From Anaerolineae bacterium (lineage in GTDB: Bacteria > Chloroflexota > Anaerolineae > B4-G1), in contig JAFGED010000319.1 of assembly GCA_016931785.1 (NCBI GenBank), positions 1 to 38,722 on the forward strand: a stretch of DNA of 38,722 bases, given 5' to 3'. Of the stretch, positions 1 to 8,530 are shown piece by piece; position 1 is the first letter of the stretch, and the number at the start of each line of letters is the position of its first letter. Both the position numbers and the translations under genes were made by a program. The notes under the pieces were generated by a model. It saw only the letters and a list, made by a program, of their open reading frames with translations. It ran no database searches and was not told where the DNA came from.

Positions 1-121
1 CGCGTGTGAAAAGAGAGGGGGCGGGGGTTGGGAGAGCGGCGAAGCCGCTCTCCCAACCCCCATCTCTCCCTTTTTCGAGCGAGGGAGGGAGACTGCTCGG
101 GCGAATAGCCTGAGCAGTTAC
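1..121. mobile_element. Partial MITE-like palindromic element, copy 1 (left end outside window)
   Basis: The core is a perfect 18-bp-arm hairpin (GGGGGTTGGGAGAGCGGC, loop GAA) at about 23-61. The right flank, read on the minus strand, begins GTAACTGCTCAGGC and aligns with the left arm of the complete element at 4927-5077, so the two copies lie in opposite orientation. The element ends at the C of 121. If it made an 8-bp target duplication like the other copies, the right duplicate is GATTGGAT (122-129), but the left end is outside the window. No coding capacity. Confidence 0.72.
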
Positions 122-154
122 GATTGGATTCGCTATCTGAATGAGGAGCAGAGC

Positions 155-2290
155 ATGAGAGGTACAGCGTCCCTAGTTAGATTGCCCAGAGATGGGTACG
201 AGCTGTGGCTGGACTACCGCCCGGTCCGATCCGCCGAGCGCCTTGAGGCGTATCGAGCACTCTTGCAAGAGATCGCCGTCCCCGGCGATTCCCCCACCCT
301 GGCGGCGGTCCGTGCGGAATTGCAGCGCGGGCTGGCCGGACTGCTGGATCGACCGGTAGACGTTAGCCGAGACCGGCTGCGGGGAGCTGGCTTGCTCGCC
401 GGAACGCCGCAGACGTCATCCCAGATCGCCGCCCTCGGTTGGGACGAGCAGATCGGGGCGCAGGGGCCGGAGGGGTACCTGATCCGCTCATTTGTGATGG
501 ACGGCAAGCCGGCGGTCGTGATCGCCGCCAAGAGCGAGGTGGGAGTGCTGTACGGCAGTTTTCACCTGCTGCGACTGTTGCAGACCCGGCAGCCGCTCGC
601 CGGGCTCGACGTCGCCGAGCGGCCAAAGGTCCAGCTGCGCCTGCTCGATCACTGGGATAACCTGGATGGCTCCGTCGAGCGCGGGTATGCCGGCAAATCC
701 ATCTGGAAGTGGGAGGAACTGCCCCACACGCTCGACCCGCGCTACCGGGATTATGCCCGGGCCTGCGCCTCGATTGGCATCAACGGCGCCGTGCTGAACA
801 ACGTCAACGCGAGCCCGATGATCCTGCGGAGCGACTATCTGGAAAAGGTGGCGGCCCTGGCAGATGTCCTGCGGCCCTATGGCATCACGGTGTACCTCTC
901 TGCCAATTTCGCCTCGCCCCTGGGGCCGTCGGATACCCCGGGTCGATCCAGAAGACGAGGTGGCGTTGGGAATCTGGACACCGCCGACCCGCTCGATCCG
1001 GACGTCCAGCGGTGGTGGAAGGAGAAGGCGGACGAGATTTACCGTCACATCCCCGATTTTGGCGGGTTCCTGGTGAAGGCGAACTCGGAGGGTATGCCCG
1101 GCCCGTTCGACTACGGCCGCACCCACCTGGATGGCGCGAACATGCTGGCCCGGGCGCTGGCTCCTCAAGGGGGGATCGTCATGTGGCGCGCCTTTGTCTA
1201 CGACCCGCACGTCGATCCCGACCGGGTGAAACGGGCGTACAAAGAGTTCGTGCCGCTGGATGGCAAGTTCGAACCCAACGTGTTCGTGCAGGTCAAGAAC
1301 GGTCCCCTGGACTTTCAGCCCAGGGAGCCTTTCCATCCCCTCTTTGGCGCGATGCCCGAGACGCCGCTGATGATCGAGTTCCAGGTCACCCAGGAATACC
1401 TGGGGCAGGGGATACACCTGGTTTACCTGGCGCCGATGTGGAAGGAGGTGCTCGACGCGGACACCTTTGCTCGGGGCGCGGGCTCCACGGTGGCCAAGGT
1501 CATCGACGGCAGTCTGCACGGCTATCCTATGACGGGCGTCGCGGGCGTGGCCAACGTCGGCTCCGACCGCAATTGGAGCGGGCATCACTTTGCGCAGGCC
1601 AACTGGTATGCCTTTGGCCGGCTGGCCTGGGATCACACTCTCAGCCCGGAGCAGATCGCCGAGGAGTGGATTCGCGCCACGTTCACCGACGACGATGGGA
1701 CTGTGGCAACCATCCGCGACATGATGATGAGCTCGTGGGAGGCGTGCGTGGACACCATGATGCCGCTTTGTCTGCATCACATCATGCGCGAGGGGCACCA
1801 TTATGGCCCGGCTCTTGAATATGACGCGGGACGCGAGGATTGGAACCCCCAATACTATCACCGCGCCGACGCCGCGGGATTGGGGTATGATCGCAGTCGC
1901 AGCGGCAGCAACGCCGTCGAGCAGTATTTTCCGCCGCTGTGCGATTTGTTTGACGACCGCACGACCTGCCCCGAGGAATACCTGCTGTGGTTCCATCACA
2001 TCCCGTGGGATCACGGGATGCGTTCGGGGCGGGCGCTGTGGGACGAACTTGCCTGGCTTTATGGCCGCGGCGTGGCGGCCGTCAGCCGCATGCTGGAAAC
2101 CTGGGTGGGGTTGAAACCCGCTATCGATTCCCAGCGCTACGAGGAGGTGCTGACCAAGCTCTCGACGCAGGTTTCCGATGCCAGCGAATGGCCGCGGGTA
2201 TGTCTGTCCTATTTTCAGAAATTCAGTCGGCAACCGATTCCGGCGGGCGTCTCTGGTAATGCCACCAAACAGCGCGATGAAAGTCATTGA
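155..2290 (+). CDS. aguA: GH67 alpha-glucuronidase
   Basis: Glycoside hydrolase family 67 enzymes remove (4-O-methyl)glucuronic acid from the non-reducing end of xylo-oligosaccharides. The 711-aa length is normal for the family. Family blocks are clear: RLLDHWDNLDGSVERGYAG, DFGGFLVKANSEG, NGPLDFQPREP, FQVTQEYLGQ and AGVANVGSDRNWSGH. By alignment with characterised members, the general acid should be E312 (in NSEG) and the base pair D386 (in PLDF) and E414 (in TQEY); their spacing of 74 and 28 residues fits the family. No signal peptide is seen, so it is probably intracellular and acts on imported oligosaccharides. The start has a good GAGGAG site 6 nt upstream. Oddity: between NFASP and TADPLDP there is an arginine-rich insert (about residues 255-274) absent from the family pattern, possibly a pair of compensating frameshifts. 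The next gene overlaps by 14 nt. Confidence 0.95.
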   Translation: MRGTASLVRLPRDGYELWLDYRPVRSAERLEAYRALLQEIAVPGDSPTLAAVRAELQRGLAGLLDRPVDVSRDRLRGAGLLAGTPQTSSQIAALGWDEQIGAQGPEGYLIRSFVMDGKPAVVIAAKSEVGVLYGSFHLLRLLQTRQPLAGLDVAERPKVQLRLLDHWDNLDGSVERGYAGKSIWKWEELPHTLDPRYRDYARACASIGINGAVLNNVNASPMILRSDYLEKVAALADVLRPYGITVYLSANFASPLGPSDTPGRSRRRGGVGNLDTADPLDPDVQRWWKEKADEIYRHIPDFGGFLVKANSEGMPGPFDYGRTHLDGANMLARALAPQGGIVMWRAFVYDPHVDPDRVKRAYKEFVPLDGKFEPNVFVQVKNGPLDFQPREPFHPLFGAMPETPLMIEFQVTQEYLGQGIHLVYLAPMWKEVLDADTFARGAGSTVAKVIDGSLHGYPMTGVAGVANVGSDRNWSGHHFAQANWYAFGRLAWDHTLSPEQIAEEWIRATFTDDDGTVATIRDMMMSSWEACVDTMMPLCLHHIMREGHHYGPALEYDAGREDWNPQYYHRADAAGLGYDRSRSGSNAVEQYFPPLCDLFDDRTTCPEEYLLWFHHIPWDHGMRSGRALWDELAWLYGRGVAAVSRMLETWVGLKPAIDSQRYEEVLTKLSTQVSDASEWPRVCLSYFQKFSRQPIPAGVSGNATKQRDESH

Positions 2291-3053
2291 ACTCACCGAC
2301 AAGCCCCAAATCCTGGCCTACCTGGAGACCGATTCTCTCTACGCCGCTTACGCCATCGGTGACCTGGAGCCCGGGTTGTTCATCCACTGCACGTGGTTCG
2401 GCGCGGAGCAGGATGGCCGGTTGCGGGCCGTGGCGCTGCATTACAGCGGCCTGGGATTTCCGAGCGTGTTCCTGATGGGGGAAACCGATGGCCTGCGGGC
2501 GGTCTTTGAAGATGCACTGACTATCGAGCAGGCTTATTTCACCTGCCGCCGGGAGCACCTGGGGATGATGCAGGATTTTTACAACTGGGAGCCGATCCCG
2601 ATGTGGCGCATGGCGCTGCGACCTGAAAGCTTCCGGCCTGTGGGAGATGATGGCGTTCCGCTCGCGCTCGATCACGCGGAACAGCTTGGGGCGCTGTACG
2701 CTCACGGTGAGGGAAATGCCTTCGACCCCAAGCAGGTGCCGGGAGGCGCTTTTCACGGCGTTTTCGAGGACGGTCGGTTGGTAGCGGCTGCGGGCACCCA
2801 CCTGATCAGCCCGACCTATGGCGTGGCGGCGGTGGGCAACGTCTTTACCCATCCGGACTTTCGAGGGCGTGGCTACGCCACAGCAGCCACCGGCGCCGTC
2901 GTGACCGAGCTTTGGTCCCGAGGCATGCACGCTATCGTGCTCAACGTCAATCAGAAGAACGAGACGGCCATCCGCATCTACGAGCGGCTTGGTTTTGAGC
3001 GCTGCTGTCCCTTCTTCGAGGGGATGGCTTGCGTACGGGCGACGTATTCCTGA
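2277..3053 (+). CDS. GNAT family N-acetyltransferase (FR47-like)
   Basis: The 258-aa protein ends in a typical GCN5-related acetyltransferase fold. Motif A is GNVFTHPDFRGRGYATAAT (the acetyl-CoA pyrophosphate loop RGRGYA lies near residue 197), followed by LNVNQKNETAIRIYERLGF, the usual motif B region. The N-terminal half is divergent, as in FR47-like members, and the acceptor cannot be predicted. The ORF track starts at 2178, but that stretch is inside the GH67 gene. ATG 2277 begins a natural-looking sequence (MKVIELTD) and overlaps the GH67 stop by 14 nt, which suggests translational coupling. No strong Shine-Dalgarno site is visible, and ATG 2259 is an alternative. A repeat-bearing gap follows before ahcY. 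Confidence 0.85.
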   Translation: MKVIELTDKPQILAYLETDSLYAAYAIGDLEPGLFIHCTWFGAEQDGRLRAVALHYSGLGFPSVFLMGETDGLRAVFEDALTIEQAYFTCRREHLGMMQDFYNWEPIPMWRMALRPESFRPVGDDGVPLALDHAEQLGALYAHGEGNAFDPKQVPGGAFHGVFEDGRLVAAAGTHLISPTYGVAAVGNVFTHPDFRGRGYATAATGAVVTELWSRGMHAIVLNVNQKNETAIRIYERLGFERCCPFFEGMACVRATYS

Positions 3054-3075
3054 TGCTAGAACGAGACTTTGACCA

Positions 3076-3141
3076 AGCATCCTGAGCTTGTCGAAGGGCG
3101 CGGGTTTTGTCGAACAGCCATCCTTCGACAGGCTCAGGATG
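3076..3141. repeat. Dispersed inverted repeat (TTCGACAGGCTCAGGAT type), copy 1
   Basis: Left arm AGCATCCTGAGCTTGTCGAAGG (3076-3097) faces right arm CCTTCGACAGGCTCAGGATG (3122-3141). Six-frame translation gives the familiar spurious peptides SLSKD, FDKLRM, PEPVEG and LRQAQD, which mark this widespread intergenic repeat. A second copy lies at 9990-10075. The rest of the 3054-3223 gap holds a small hairpin (GTTGCG-CGA-CGCAAC) and the ahcY ribosome binding site. No clear promoter was seen. Confidence 0.85.
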
Positions 3142-3220
3142 ACCGTCACGGTTCACGTTGCGCGACGCAACCACGTACTGGGAATGCGCCGCCCCAACGA
3201 GATCGAAAATATAGGAGTGA

Positions 3221-4489
<1,269 letters not shown>

Positions 4490-4867
4490 ATGGATGAGCG
4501 AGAGACCACACGGCTAGAACAAGGTCGGATGGATGAGAGCACCCAGCGGCGGGTCTATCGCGGGAATGCTTTTGACATCACCGCGCTGATTGCACTGGCT
4601 ACGGGATTGTTGACGCTGCTTACGTGTGCGTCGATGGGCTACATGATCTACTGTATGCCCGTGATTCCGCTGGCTCTGGGCATCGTGGGTCTGGCGACGG
4701 CGCGTAAGGCGGTCGATCCAGAGAGAACGCGCCTGCTATCCTGGATCGGCCTTGGCTCTGGCGGCGTGTTCTTGTTGATGGCGCTTGCCTTTTTCGTCAT
4801 ATGGTTGGCGGTGGTAGCGGCGTGGGTGTTTATTATGATTCCTTTCATGATGGAAAGTGGCGCGTAG
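4490..4867 (+). CDS. Small DUF4190-like membrane protein
   Basis: The 125-aa protein has a charged 25-residue N-terminus followed by about three hydrophobic segments: FDITALIALATGLLTLLTC, YCMPVIPLALGIVGLATAR, and a long C-terminal stretch from LLSWIGLGSGGVFLL to the end. The arrangement, with a short ARKAVDPER loop, resembles DUF4190-type membrane proteins of unknown function. It begins directly after the ahcY stop (TAA then ATG), with a purine-rich GGGAGGAGGGAA site, so it is cotranscribed with ahcY. No functional link to ahcY is evident from the sequence. Confidence 0.75.
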   Translation: MDERETTRLEQGRMDESTQRRVYRGNAFDITALIALATGLLTLLTCASMGYMIYCMPVIPLALGIVGLATARKAVDPERTRLLSWIGLGSGGVFLLMALAFFVIWLAVVAAWVFIMIPFMMESGA

Positions 4868-4883
4868 CGCTGAGAGGTAATGT

Positions 4884-4917
4884 AAGCCTCCCTGTCGGTC
4901 TGGCCACAGGAGGGCTT
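4884..4917 (+). terminator. Probable terminator after ahcY operon
   Basis: An imperfect hairpin (AAGCCTCCCTGT with ACAGGAGGGCTT) lies 17 nt after the stop codon and is followed by GGATTTTA. The stem has one mismatch and one G-U pair, and the T-run is short. The adjacent MITE inserted immediately downstream. Confidence 0.5.
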
Positions 4918-4926
4918 GGATTTTAG

Positions 4927-5077
4927 GTATCTACTCAGGCTGTTCGCCCGAACAGTGGCCCTCGCTCAAAAAAGGGAGAGGCGGGGGGTTCGAGGGCGGC
5001 TTCGCCGCCCTCGAACCCCCCGCCTTCCTCCTCTTTTTGTCGCAAAAGGCAACTGCGAAGCAAGGCTGAGTAGTTAC
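4927..5077. mobile_element. Complete MITE, copy 2, with 8-bp target site duplication
   Basis: This is a 151-bp imperfect palindrome. The left end is GTATCTACTCAGGC and the right end, reverse-complemented, is GTAACTACTCAGCC. The centre is a perfect 21-bp-arm stem (GGCGGGGGGTTCGAGGGCGGC) with loop TTC. The direct repeat GATTTTAG flanks it exactly (4919-4926 and 5078-5085). GTA-type ends and an 8-bp duplication are features of the IS66 family, so an IS66-like transposase may have moved it in trans; that is inference. It has no coding capacity. It forms most of the 278-bp gap between the 4490 and 5146 genes. Confidence 0.88.
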
Positions 5078-5086
5078 GATTTTAGG

Positions 5087-5125
5087 AGAAAAAGACCGCA
5101 CGGCCTGCGGAGGAGCCATGCGGTC
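5087..5125 (-). terminator. Intrinsic terminator of the RRM gene
   Basis: Read on the minus strand, the stem GACCGCA...TGCGGTC (5094-5125) encloses a GC-rich loop with further pairing potential and is followed by TTTTT (5089-5093). It lies about 20 nt beyond the stop codon of the RRM protein. Confidence 0.8.
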
Positions 5126-5145
5126 AGTTGGCGTGACTGAGATAT

Positions 5146-5469
5146 CTAATAGCGTCCGCGGCGTCCGCCGCCGCCACCGCCACCGCCACCGCCGCCACCA
5201 TCCCAGCTATCGCGGCGCTCTCGGCGCGGGCGTGCCTCTGCCACCTTGATTTCACGCCCGTCCAATTCCTTGCCGTTGATTTCGGCGATGGCCTGTTGAG
5301 CGGCGCTCTCCTCTGCCATCTCGACGAAGGCAAAGCCCTTGGATCGACCAGACATTCGATCTGTGATGAGGTTCACCGAAGCGACTTCTCCGATTTCTCC
5401 AAAGAGCTCGGACAGGGCGCTCTCAGTTGTCGAGTAACTTAGGTTACCGACGTAAAGTTTCTTAGCCAT
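5146..5469 (-). CDS. RRM-domain RNA-binding protein, glycine-rich tail
   Basis: The 107-aa protein is a single RNA recognition motif. RNP2 is LYVGNLSY (residues 4-11) and RNP1 is KGFAFVEM (about 44-51), both with the aromatic residues that stack on RNA bases. The tail is basic (EARPRRERR) and ends in a glycine run (GGGGGGGGGGGG) with RRGRY. This architecture matches the small cold-inducible Rbp proteins of cyanobacteria and other bacteria, which act as RNA chaperones. The Shine-Dalgarno site AGGAGG lies upstream of ATG 5469. A predicted promoter about 160 nt upstream leaves a long structured leader, and an intrinsic terminator follows, so the gene is probably monocistronic. Confidence 0.93.
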   Translation of the reverse strand: MAKKLYVGNLSYSTTESALSELFGEIGEVASVNLITDRMSGRSKGFAFVEMAEESAAQQAIAEINGKELDGREIKVAEARPRRERRDSWDGGGGGGGGGGGGRRGRY

Positions 5470-5625
5470 TCTTTTCTCTTCCTCCTGATGCAGCGTATCG
5501 CTGCCTGAACGGGCTCTAGAGCCCTCTTCGACATGGCGGAAGGGCTGCTGTAACGAAAAAGGCCATCCGGCCTCCGCAAGCCTGGACGGTCCACGCGCAC
5601 AGTCAAAGCCAACTTCGCCCTAGTG
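5470..5625 (-). promoter_or_regulatory. Long structured 5' leader of the RRM gene
   Basis: On the minus strand the stretch contains AGGCC-GGAT-GGCCT followed by TTTTT (5556-5573, possible attenuator, only a 5-bp stem), the 14-bp palindrome GGGCTCTAGAGCCC, and the hairpin GCAGCG-ATA-CGCTGC just before the Shine-Dalgarno site. Long structured leaders are typical of cold-shock mRNAs; a role in cold regulation here is inference. Confidence 0.45.
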
Positions 5626-5631
5626 CAATCT

Positions 5632-5660
5632 AGTTTACCATTCTTGCCTGGAAAGGTCAA
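5632..5660 (-). promoter_or_regulatory. Sigma-70-type promoter for the RRM gene
   Basis: Minus strand: -35 TTGACC (5655-5660), 17-nt spacer, -10 TAAACT (5632-5637). It overlaps the divergent promoter at 5644-5672, so the two polymerase sites are mutually exclusive. Confidence 0.6.
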
Positions 5661-5672
5661 ATGGCGTACAAT
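5644..5672 (+). promoter_or_regulatory. Sigma-70-type promoter for the Vps62/PrsW fusion gene
   Basis: -35 TTGCCT (5644-5649), 17-nt spacer, -10 TACAAT (5667-5672). It leaves a leader of about 25 nt containing the GGGAGG ribosome binding site. Confidence 0.65.
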
Positions 5673-5704
5673 TTTGCAAAGTGTGTTATTCGGGAGGTGC
5701 GGCG

Positions 5705-8053
5705 ATGAGAGAGCGATGGCTGATCGTTTGGATTCTGATAACAACGGTGGTTCTGATCTGTGTCGTCCCCGCCCTCGCCAGTTCACCTTCATCTGAGGAT
5801 GACCTCGAACTGGCCCAGCGCTATGCCCCCGTTTTCTACTTTCACCCCGATGAGATCTTTCGCCCTCAGCCGGTGGGGGTGATCGTCGAGCAGGCCCGGC
5901 TGCGACAGAGCCAGCGACTGTGGTTTGACGCCAATGTCCTCCTTAGCCTGTCTGTACCTGACCTGCTCGCTCTCGATAGCGACGAGGGGCAGTTTCTCGA
6001 TGTGTGGTATGGCGATGACGGCAGCTCGGCCTATACTAACTATTCCGCCCACCGTCTTTACTACGAGGCGGTGCTGAGCCCTGAGGCGGGCGGGCCGCCC
6101 GTGGCTGTCTACGCCCACGTGGTGCGGGACGAGGTCCCCGGGTATGTGACCATCCAGTACTGGGCGTTCTACTTTTACAACGACTGGTTCAACAAGCACG
6201 AGGGCGATTGGGAGATGGCGCAGGTGATCCTGACCGATGCGGGCGAGCCGGGGTGGGTGGTGCTCAGCCAGCATCACGGCGGCACGCGACGGGCCTGGGC
6301 GCAGACGCCGGTGGAGGAATCTACCCACCCGGTGGCCTACGTCGCGCTGGGCTCCCACGCCAACTACTTTGCCGGGGGTGAGGTCTATCCCAATGGCAAA
6401 GACGTCGGCACCACGCGGATCGAGATCATGGACCGCACCGGTTCTGCCGGACGCGTGATTCCCGAAGTGATCCTGATCCCCGGGCGGGCGGATGTGGCGG
6501 CGGATGCAGTGTCTTGGCCCGGGGCGGAGTGGTTGCCTTTCCGCGGCCACTGGGGCGAGCTGGCAGCCCAGGGTGATTTCGGTGGGCCGCTGGGGCCGGC
6601 GGATAAGGGCGAGCAATGGGAGTCGCCCTACACCTGGGGGATGGCTCAGCCGCTGGATACCGACGCGTGGTACGCCAACCGGCTGCGGGTGGAGGTGGTC
6701 GGCGCCGCCAGCGAGGAGATAGGGATCCGCTTGACCGACGCGAGCGGCAGCGCGCTTCCAGAAGCAGAGTTGCTGGGCAACGTAGCGATCCTGCACGCCG
6801 ACCCACCTGTGACGGGAGCCAGAGCAAAGATCGTCGCGCCCGCTGGCACACGCTGCGACGTCGTCGCCCGCTGGCCCGAGGCCGGCAAGGGCTACGTGGT
6901 CGAGATGCGCTTTGCCGACGTGCGCTTTGCAGGATCGGGCCAGGCGGTGCTCGAGTTCGTGGAAGGCGGCGAGGCGAGCCTGACAATCCCGGGCTCTGGC
7001 CCACCTCTGAAGCCATCGGAGACGGAGGTGGTCGAGGCGACGTGGGACGCGCCCGACCTGGTTTGGATCGGCGGCATCCTGCCCGCACACCAGGTGGTGA
7101 CCGGAGTGATTTTGGCGGTATCCGCGGCGGTGGTGCCATCGTTCATCTACATCGGCGTGCTCTACTGGGTTGACCGGTACGAGAAGGAGCCAAAGCGGTT
7201 GCTGGCAACGGCTTTCCTGTGGGGCGCTATCCCGGCGGTGTTGATGGCGCTGGCAGTGGAGCTGTTCTTCAGCTTGCCGCCCGACCTGATCGGCCCCAAG
7301 GCACTGGAGGCGGTGCGGCTTGGATTGATCGCTCCACTGCTGCAGGAGGCGCTAAAGGGGTTGGTGGTGCTCTTTATCGCCTGGCGCTACCGGCGCGAGT
7401 TCGACAACGTCCTCGATGGACTGATTTACGGGGCGCTGGCGGGCTTTGGCTTTGCGATGACGGGCAACCTACTCAGCTACGTCGGCAGCTTTTTGCTTTG
7501 GGGCTTCCCCGGGTTGAGCGGGACGGCCATCATCGAGGGAGTCGTCTATGGGCTGGACAGTGCTTTCTACTCGGCGATCTTTGGCGCGGGACTGGGGTTG
7601 GGCCGGCTGGCACAGAAGCGATGGCAGCGTTGGGCATTTTCCGTGGGGGGATTTGTGCTGACTGTGGCAGTCCACGCGCTGCACAGCGTGCTGGCGTACA
7701 ACCTGCTGGGCTTGAACGCGATCACGGTCGCCTCGACGTTGGTCGGCGTGGTCCTGATCGTAGCGGTGGGCGTGGGATCGCTGAAGCGGCAGCAGCGGTG
7801 TCTGCGGGCGGAGTTGAAGGATTTGCCGCAAGAGGTGTATCAGGTGATGGTCACGCCGGGGGCGAGAACGCGCGCGCAGTGGCAGGCGCTGCGGCGTGGT
7901 GGAATCGGCGGTTGGCGGCGGGCGCGGCAGCTCTATCAGTTGTGCGCAGAGATGGCCTTCAAGCGCATGCAGGCGCGGCTGCGCCCTGATGAAGCGGAGA
8001 TGGTGCGAGAGGCGGAAGAGTTGCAGAAGAGGGTTGAGCGGCTGCTCGGGTGA
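5705..8053 (+). CDS. Secreted Vps62-like domain fused to a degenerate PrsW-like membrane domain
   Basis: The 782-aa protein has an N-terminal signal peptide (WLIVWILITTVVLICVVPALA). A Vps62-like domain follows (about residues 35-300), with YAPVFYFHPDE, HEGDWEM and ALGSHANYF. A beta-rich linker (about 330-440) comes next, then a multi-spanning PrsW-like domain (about 455-680) with YWVDRYEKEPKR and FDNVLDGLIYGALAGFGFA. PrsW enzymes are membrane glutamic proteases whose first motif is EExxK. Here it is QEALK (Q547-E548), the second-motif Glu is absent (GFAMTGN), and the usual His of the third motif appears to be Ser (DSAFYSAIFG). His in AVHALHSVL remains. The membrane domain may therefore be catalytically altered or inactive. 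The C-terminus is basic and helical. GGGAGG precedes ATG 5705; the GTG at 5681 in the ORF track is less likely. Confidence 0.82.
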   Translation: MRERWLIVWILITTVVLICVVPALASSPSSEDDLELAQRYAPVFYFHPDEIFRPQPVGVIVEQARLRQSQRLWFDANVLLSLSVPDLLALDSDEGQFLDVWYGDDGSSAYTNYSAHRLYYEAVLSPEAGGPPVAVYAHVVRDEVPGYVTIQYWAFYFYNDWFNKHEGDWEMAQVILTDAGEPGWVVLSQHHGGTRRAWAQTPVEESTHPVAYVALGSHANYFAGGEVYPNGKDVGTTRIEIMDRTGSAGRVIPEVILIPGRADVAADAVSWPGAEWLPFRGHWGELAAQGDFGGPLGPADKGEQWESPYTWGMAQPLDTDAWYANRLRVEVVGAASEEIGIRLTDASGSALPEAELLGNVAILHADPPVTGARAKIVAPAGTRCDVVARWPEAGKGYVVEMRFADVRFAGSGQAVLEFVEGGEASLTIPGSGPPLKPSETEVVEATWDAPDLVWIGGILPAHQVVTGVILAVSAAVVPSFIYIGVLYWVDRYEKEPKRLLATAFLWGAIPAVLMALAVELFFSLPPDLIGPKALEAVRLGLIAPLLQEALKGLVVLFIAWRYRREFDNVLDGLIYGALAGFGFAMTGNLLSYVGSFLLWGFPGLSGTAIIEGVVYGLDSAFYSAIFGAGLGLGRLAQKRWQRWAFSVGGFVLTVAVHALHSVLAYNLLGLNAITVASTLVGVVLIVAVGVGSLKRQQRCLRAELKDLPQEVYQVMVTPGARTRAQWQALRRGGIGGWRRARQLYQLCAEMAFKRMQARLRPDEAEMVREAEELQKRVERLLG

Positions 8054-8084
8054 GTTTTCGTCGTGTGGTTTCGTCGGCCAGGCG

Positions 8085-8204
8085 CTCGTCCTGCGCGCTG
8101 TTCAGCAGCGGGCCTTCGATCTTGCTTTCGCTGAAGGTGCGATCCTGGTAGGTGGGTTCCCCGTTGATGAAGAACTGTTCGCCTTGTATGGTGGCCGTGG
8201 TCAT
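8085..8204 (-). pseudogene. 5' remnant of a conserved glycoside-hydrolase-like gene
   Basis: The first roughly 38 codons read MTTATIQGEQFFINGEPTYQ then DRTFSESKIEGPLLNSAQ. From memory this resembles the start of a much longer protein common in Chloroflexota genomes (FFINGxPTYxGRT...KIEGLLxNSR). After this point the similarity stops, and the ORF continues antisense into the 3' end of the Vps62/PrsW gene. A plausible Shine-Dalgarno site (AGGGAGA) precedes ATG 8204. It looks like a gene truncated by deletion or rearrangement beside the tRNA. Family assignment is from memory of the motif, not a search. The remainder of 8205-8368 shows nothing beyond a short CTTCAGAACTGAAG palindrome. Confidence 0.6.
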
Positions 8205-8368
8205 CGGTTCTCCCTAGGCGCGCTTCAGCCTCCAAAATGGGTGGCTAGGTGATGTTGGCATTTCGCTTCAAGAACCTTAAAGTACAAACACACCCTAGGC
8301 AGCAGCAAGTTGGGCAAGTGACAGTATTCTCACTTCAGAACTGAAGCGCACTCGGTGAAACGCACCCC

Positions 8369-8397
8369 TTGTCGCACGGGAAATGGCGTGTTATAAT
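8369..8397 (+). promoter_or_regulatory. Promoter of tRNA-Arg
   Basis: -35 TTGTCG (8369-8374), 17-nt spacer, consensus -10 TATAAT (8392-8397). It ends 13 nt before the mature tRNA 5' end. Confidence 0.75.
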
Positions 8398-8410
8398 CGG
8401 CGCAGAACAA

Positions 8411-8484
8411 GCCCCTGTAGCTCAGTAGGATAGAGCAGGAACCTCCTAAGTTCAAGGTCGTGCGTTCAAATCGCACCAGGGGCA
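8411..8484 (+). tRNA. tRNA-Arg(CCT)
   Basis: Acceptor arms GCCCCTG and CAGGGGC pair fully, with discriminator A at 8484. The D arm is GCTC-AGTAGGATA-GAGC. The anticodon loop is CTCCTAA with anticodon CCT, decoding AGG, and the stem has one terminal G-A mismatch. The T arm is GTGCG-TTCAAAT-CGCAC. CCA is not encoded; TTTT follows. Confidence 0.95.
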
Positions 8485-8530
8485 TTTTGGTGCGGTGTGG
8501 TGCAACCTTTGGTTGGAGCGCATCGCACTT

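Noticed and set aside
864-1076. 70-aa plus-strand ORF within the alpha-glucuronidase gene
   Set aside because: It is not a separate gene. Only its short VDPEDEVALG stretch is of interest, as possible evidence for compensating frameshifts.
488-2302. 604-aa minus-strand ORF opposite the alpha-glucuronidase gene
   Set aside because: It is a shadow ORF. The plus strand encodes an unmistakable GH67 protein, and the minus translation has no recognisable domain and is His/Arg/Pro-rich as expected for antisense of high-GC coding DNA.
2223-3149. 308-aa minus-strand ORF starting MTVILSLSKDG
   Set aside because: Its start is the translation of the dispersed repeat and the rest is antisense to the GNAT gene.
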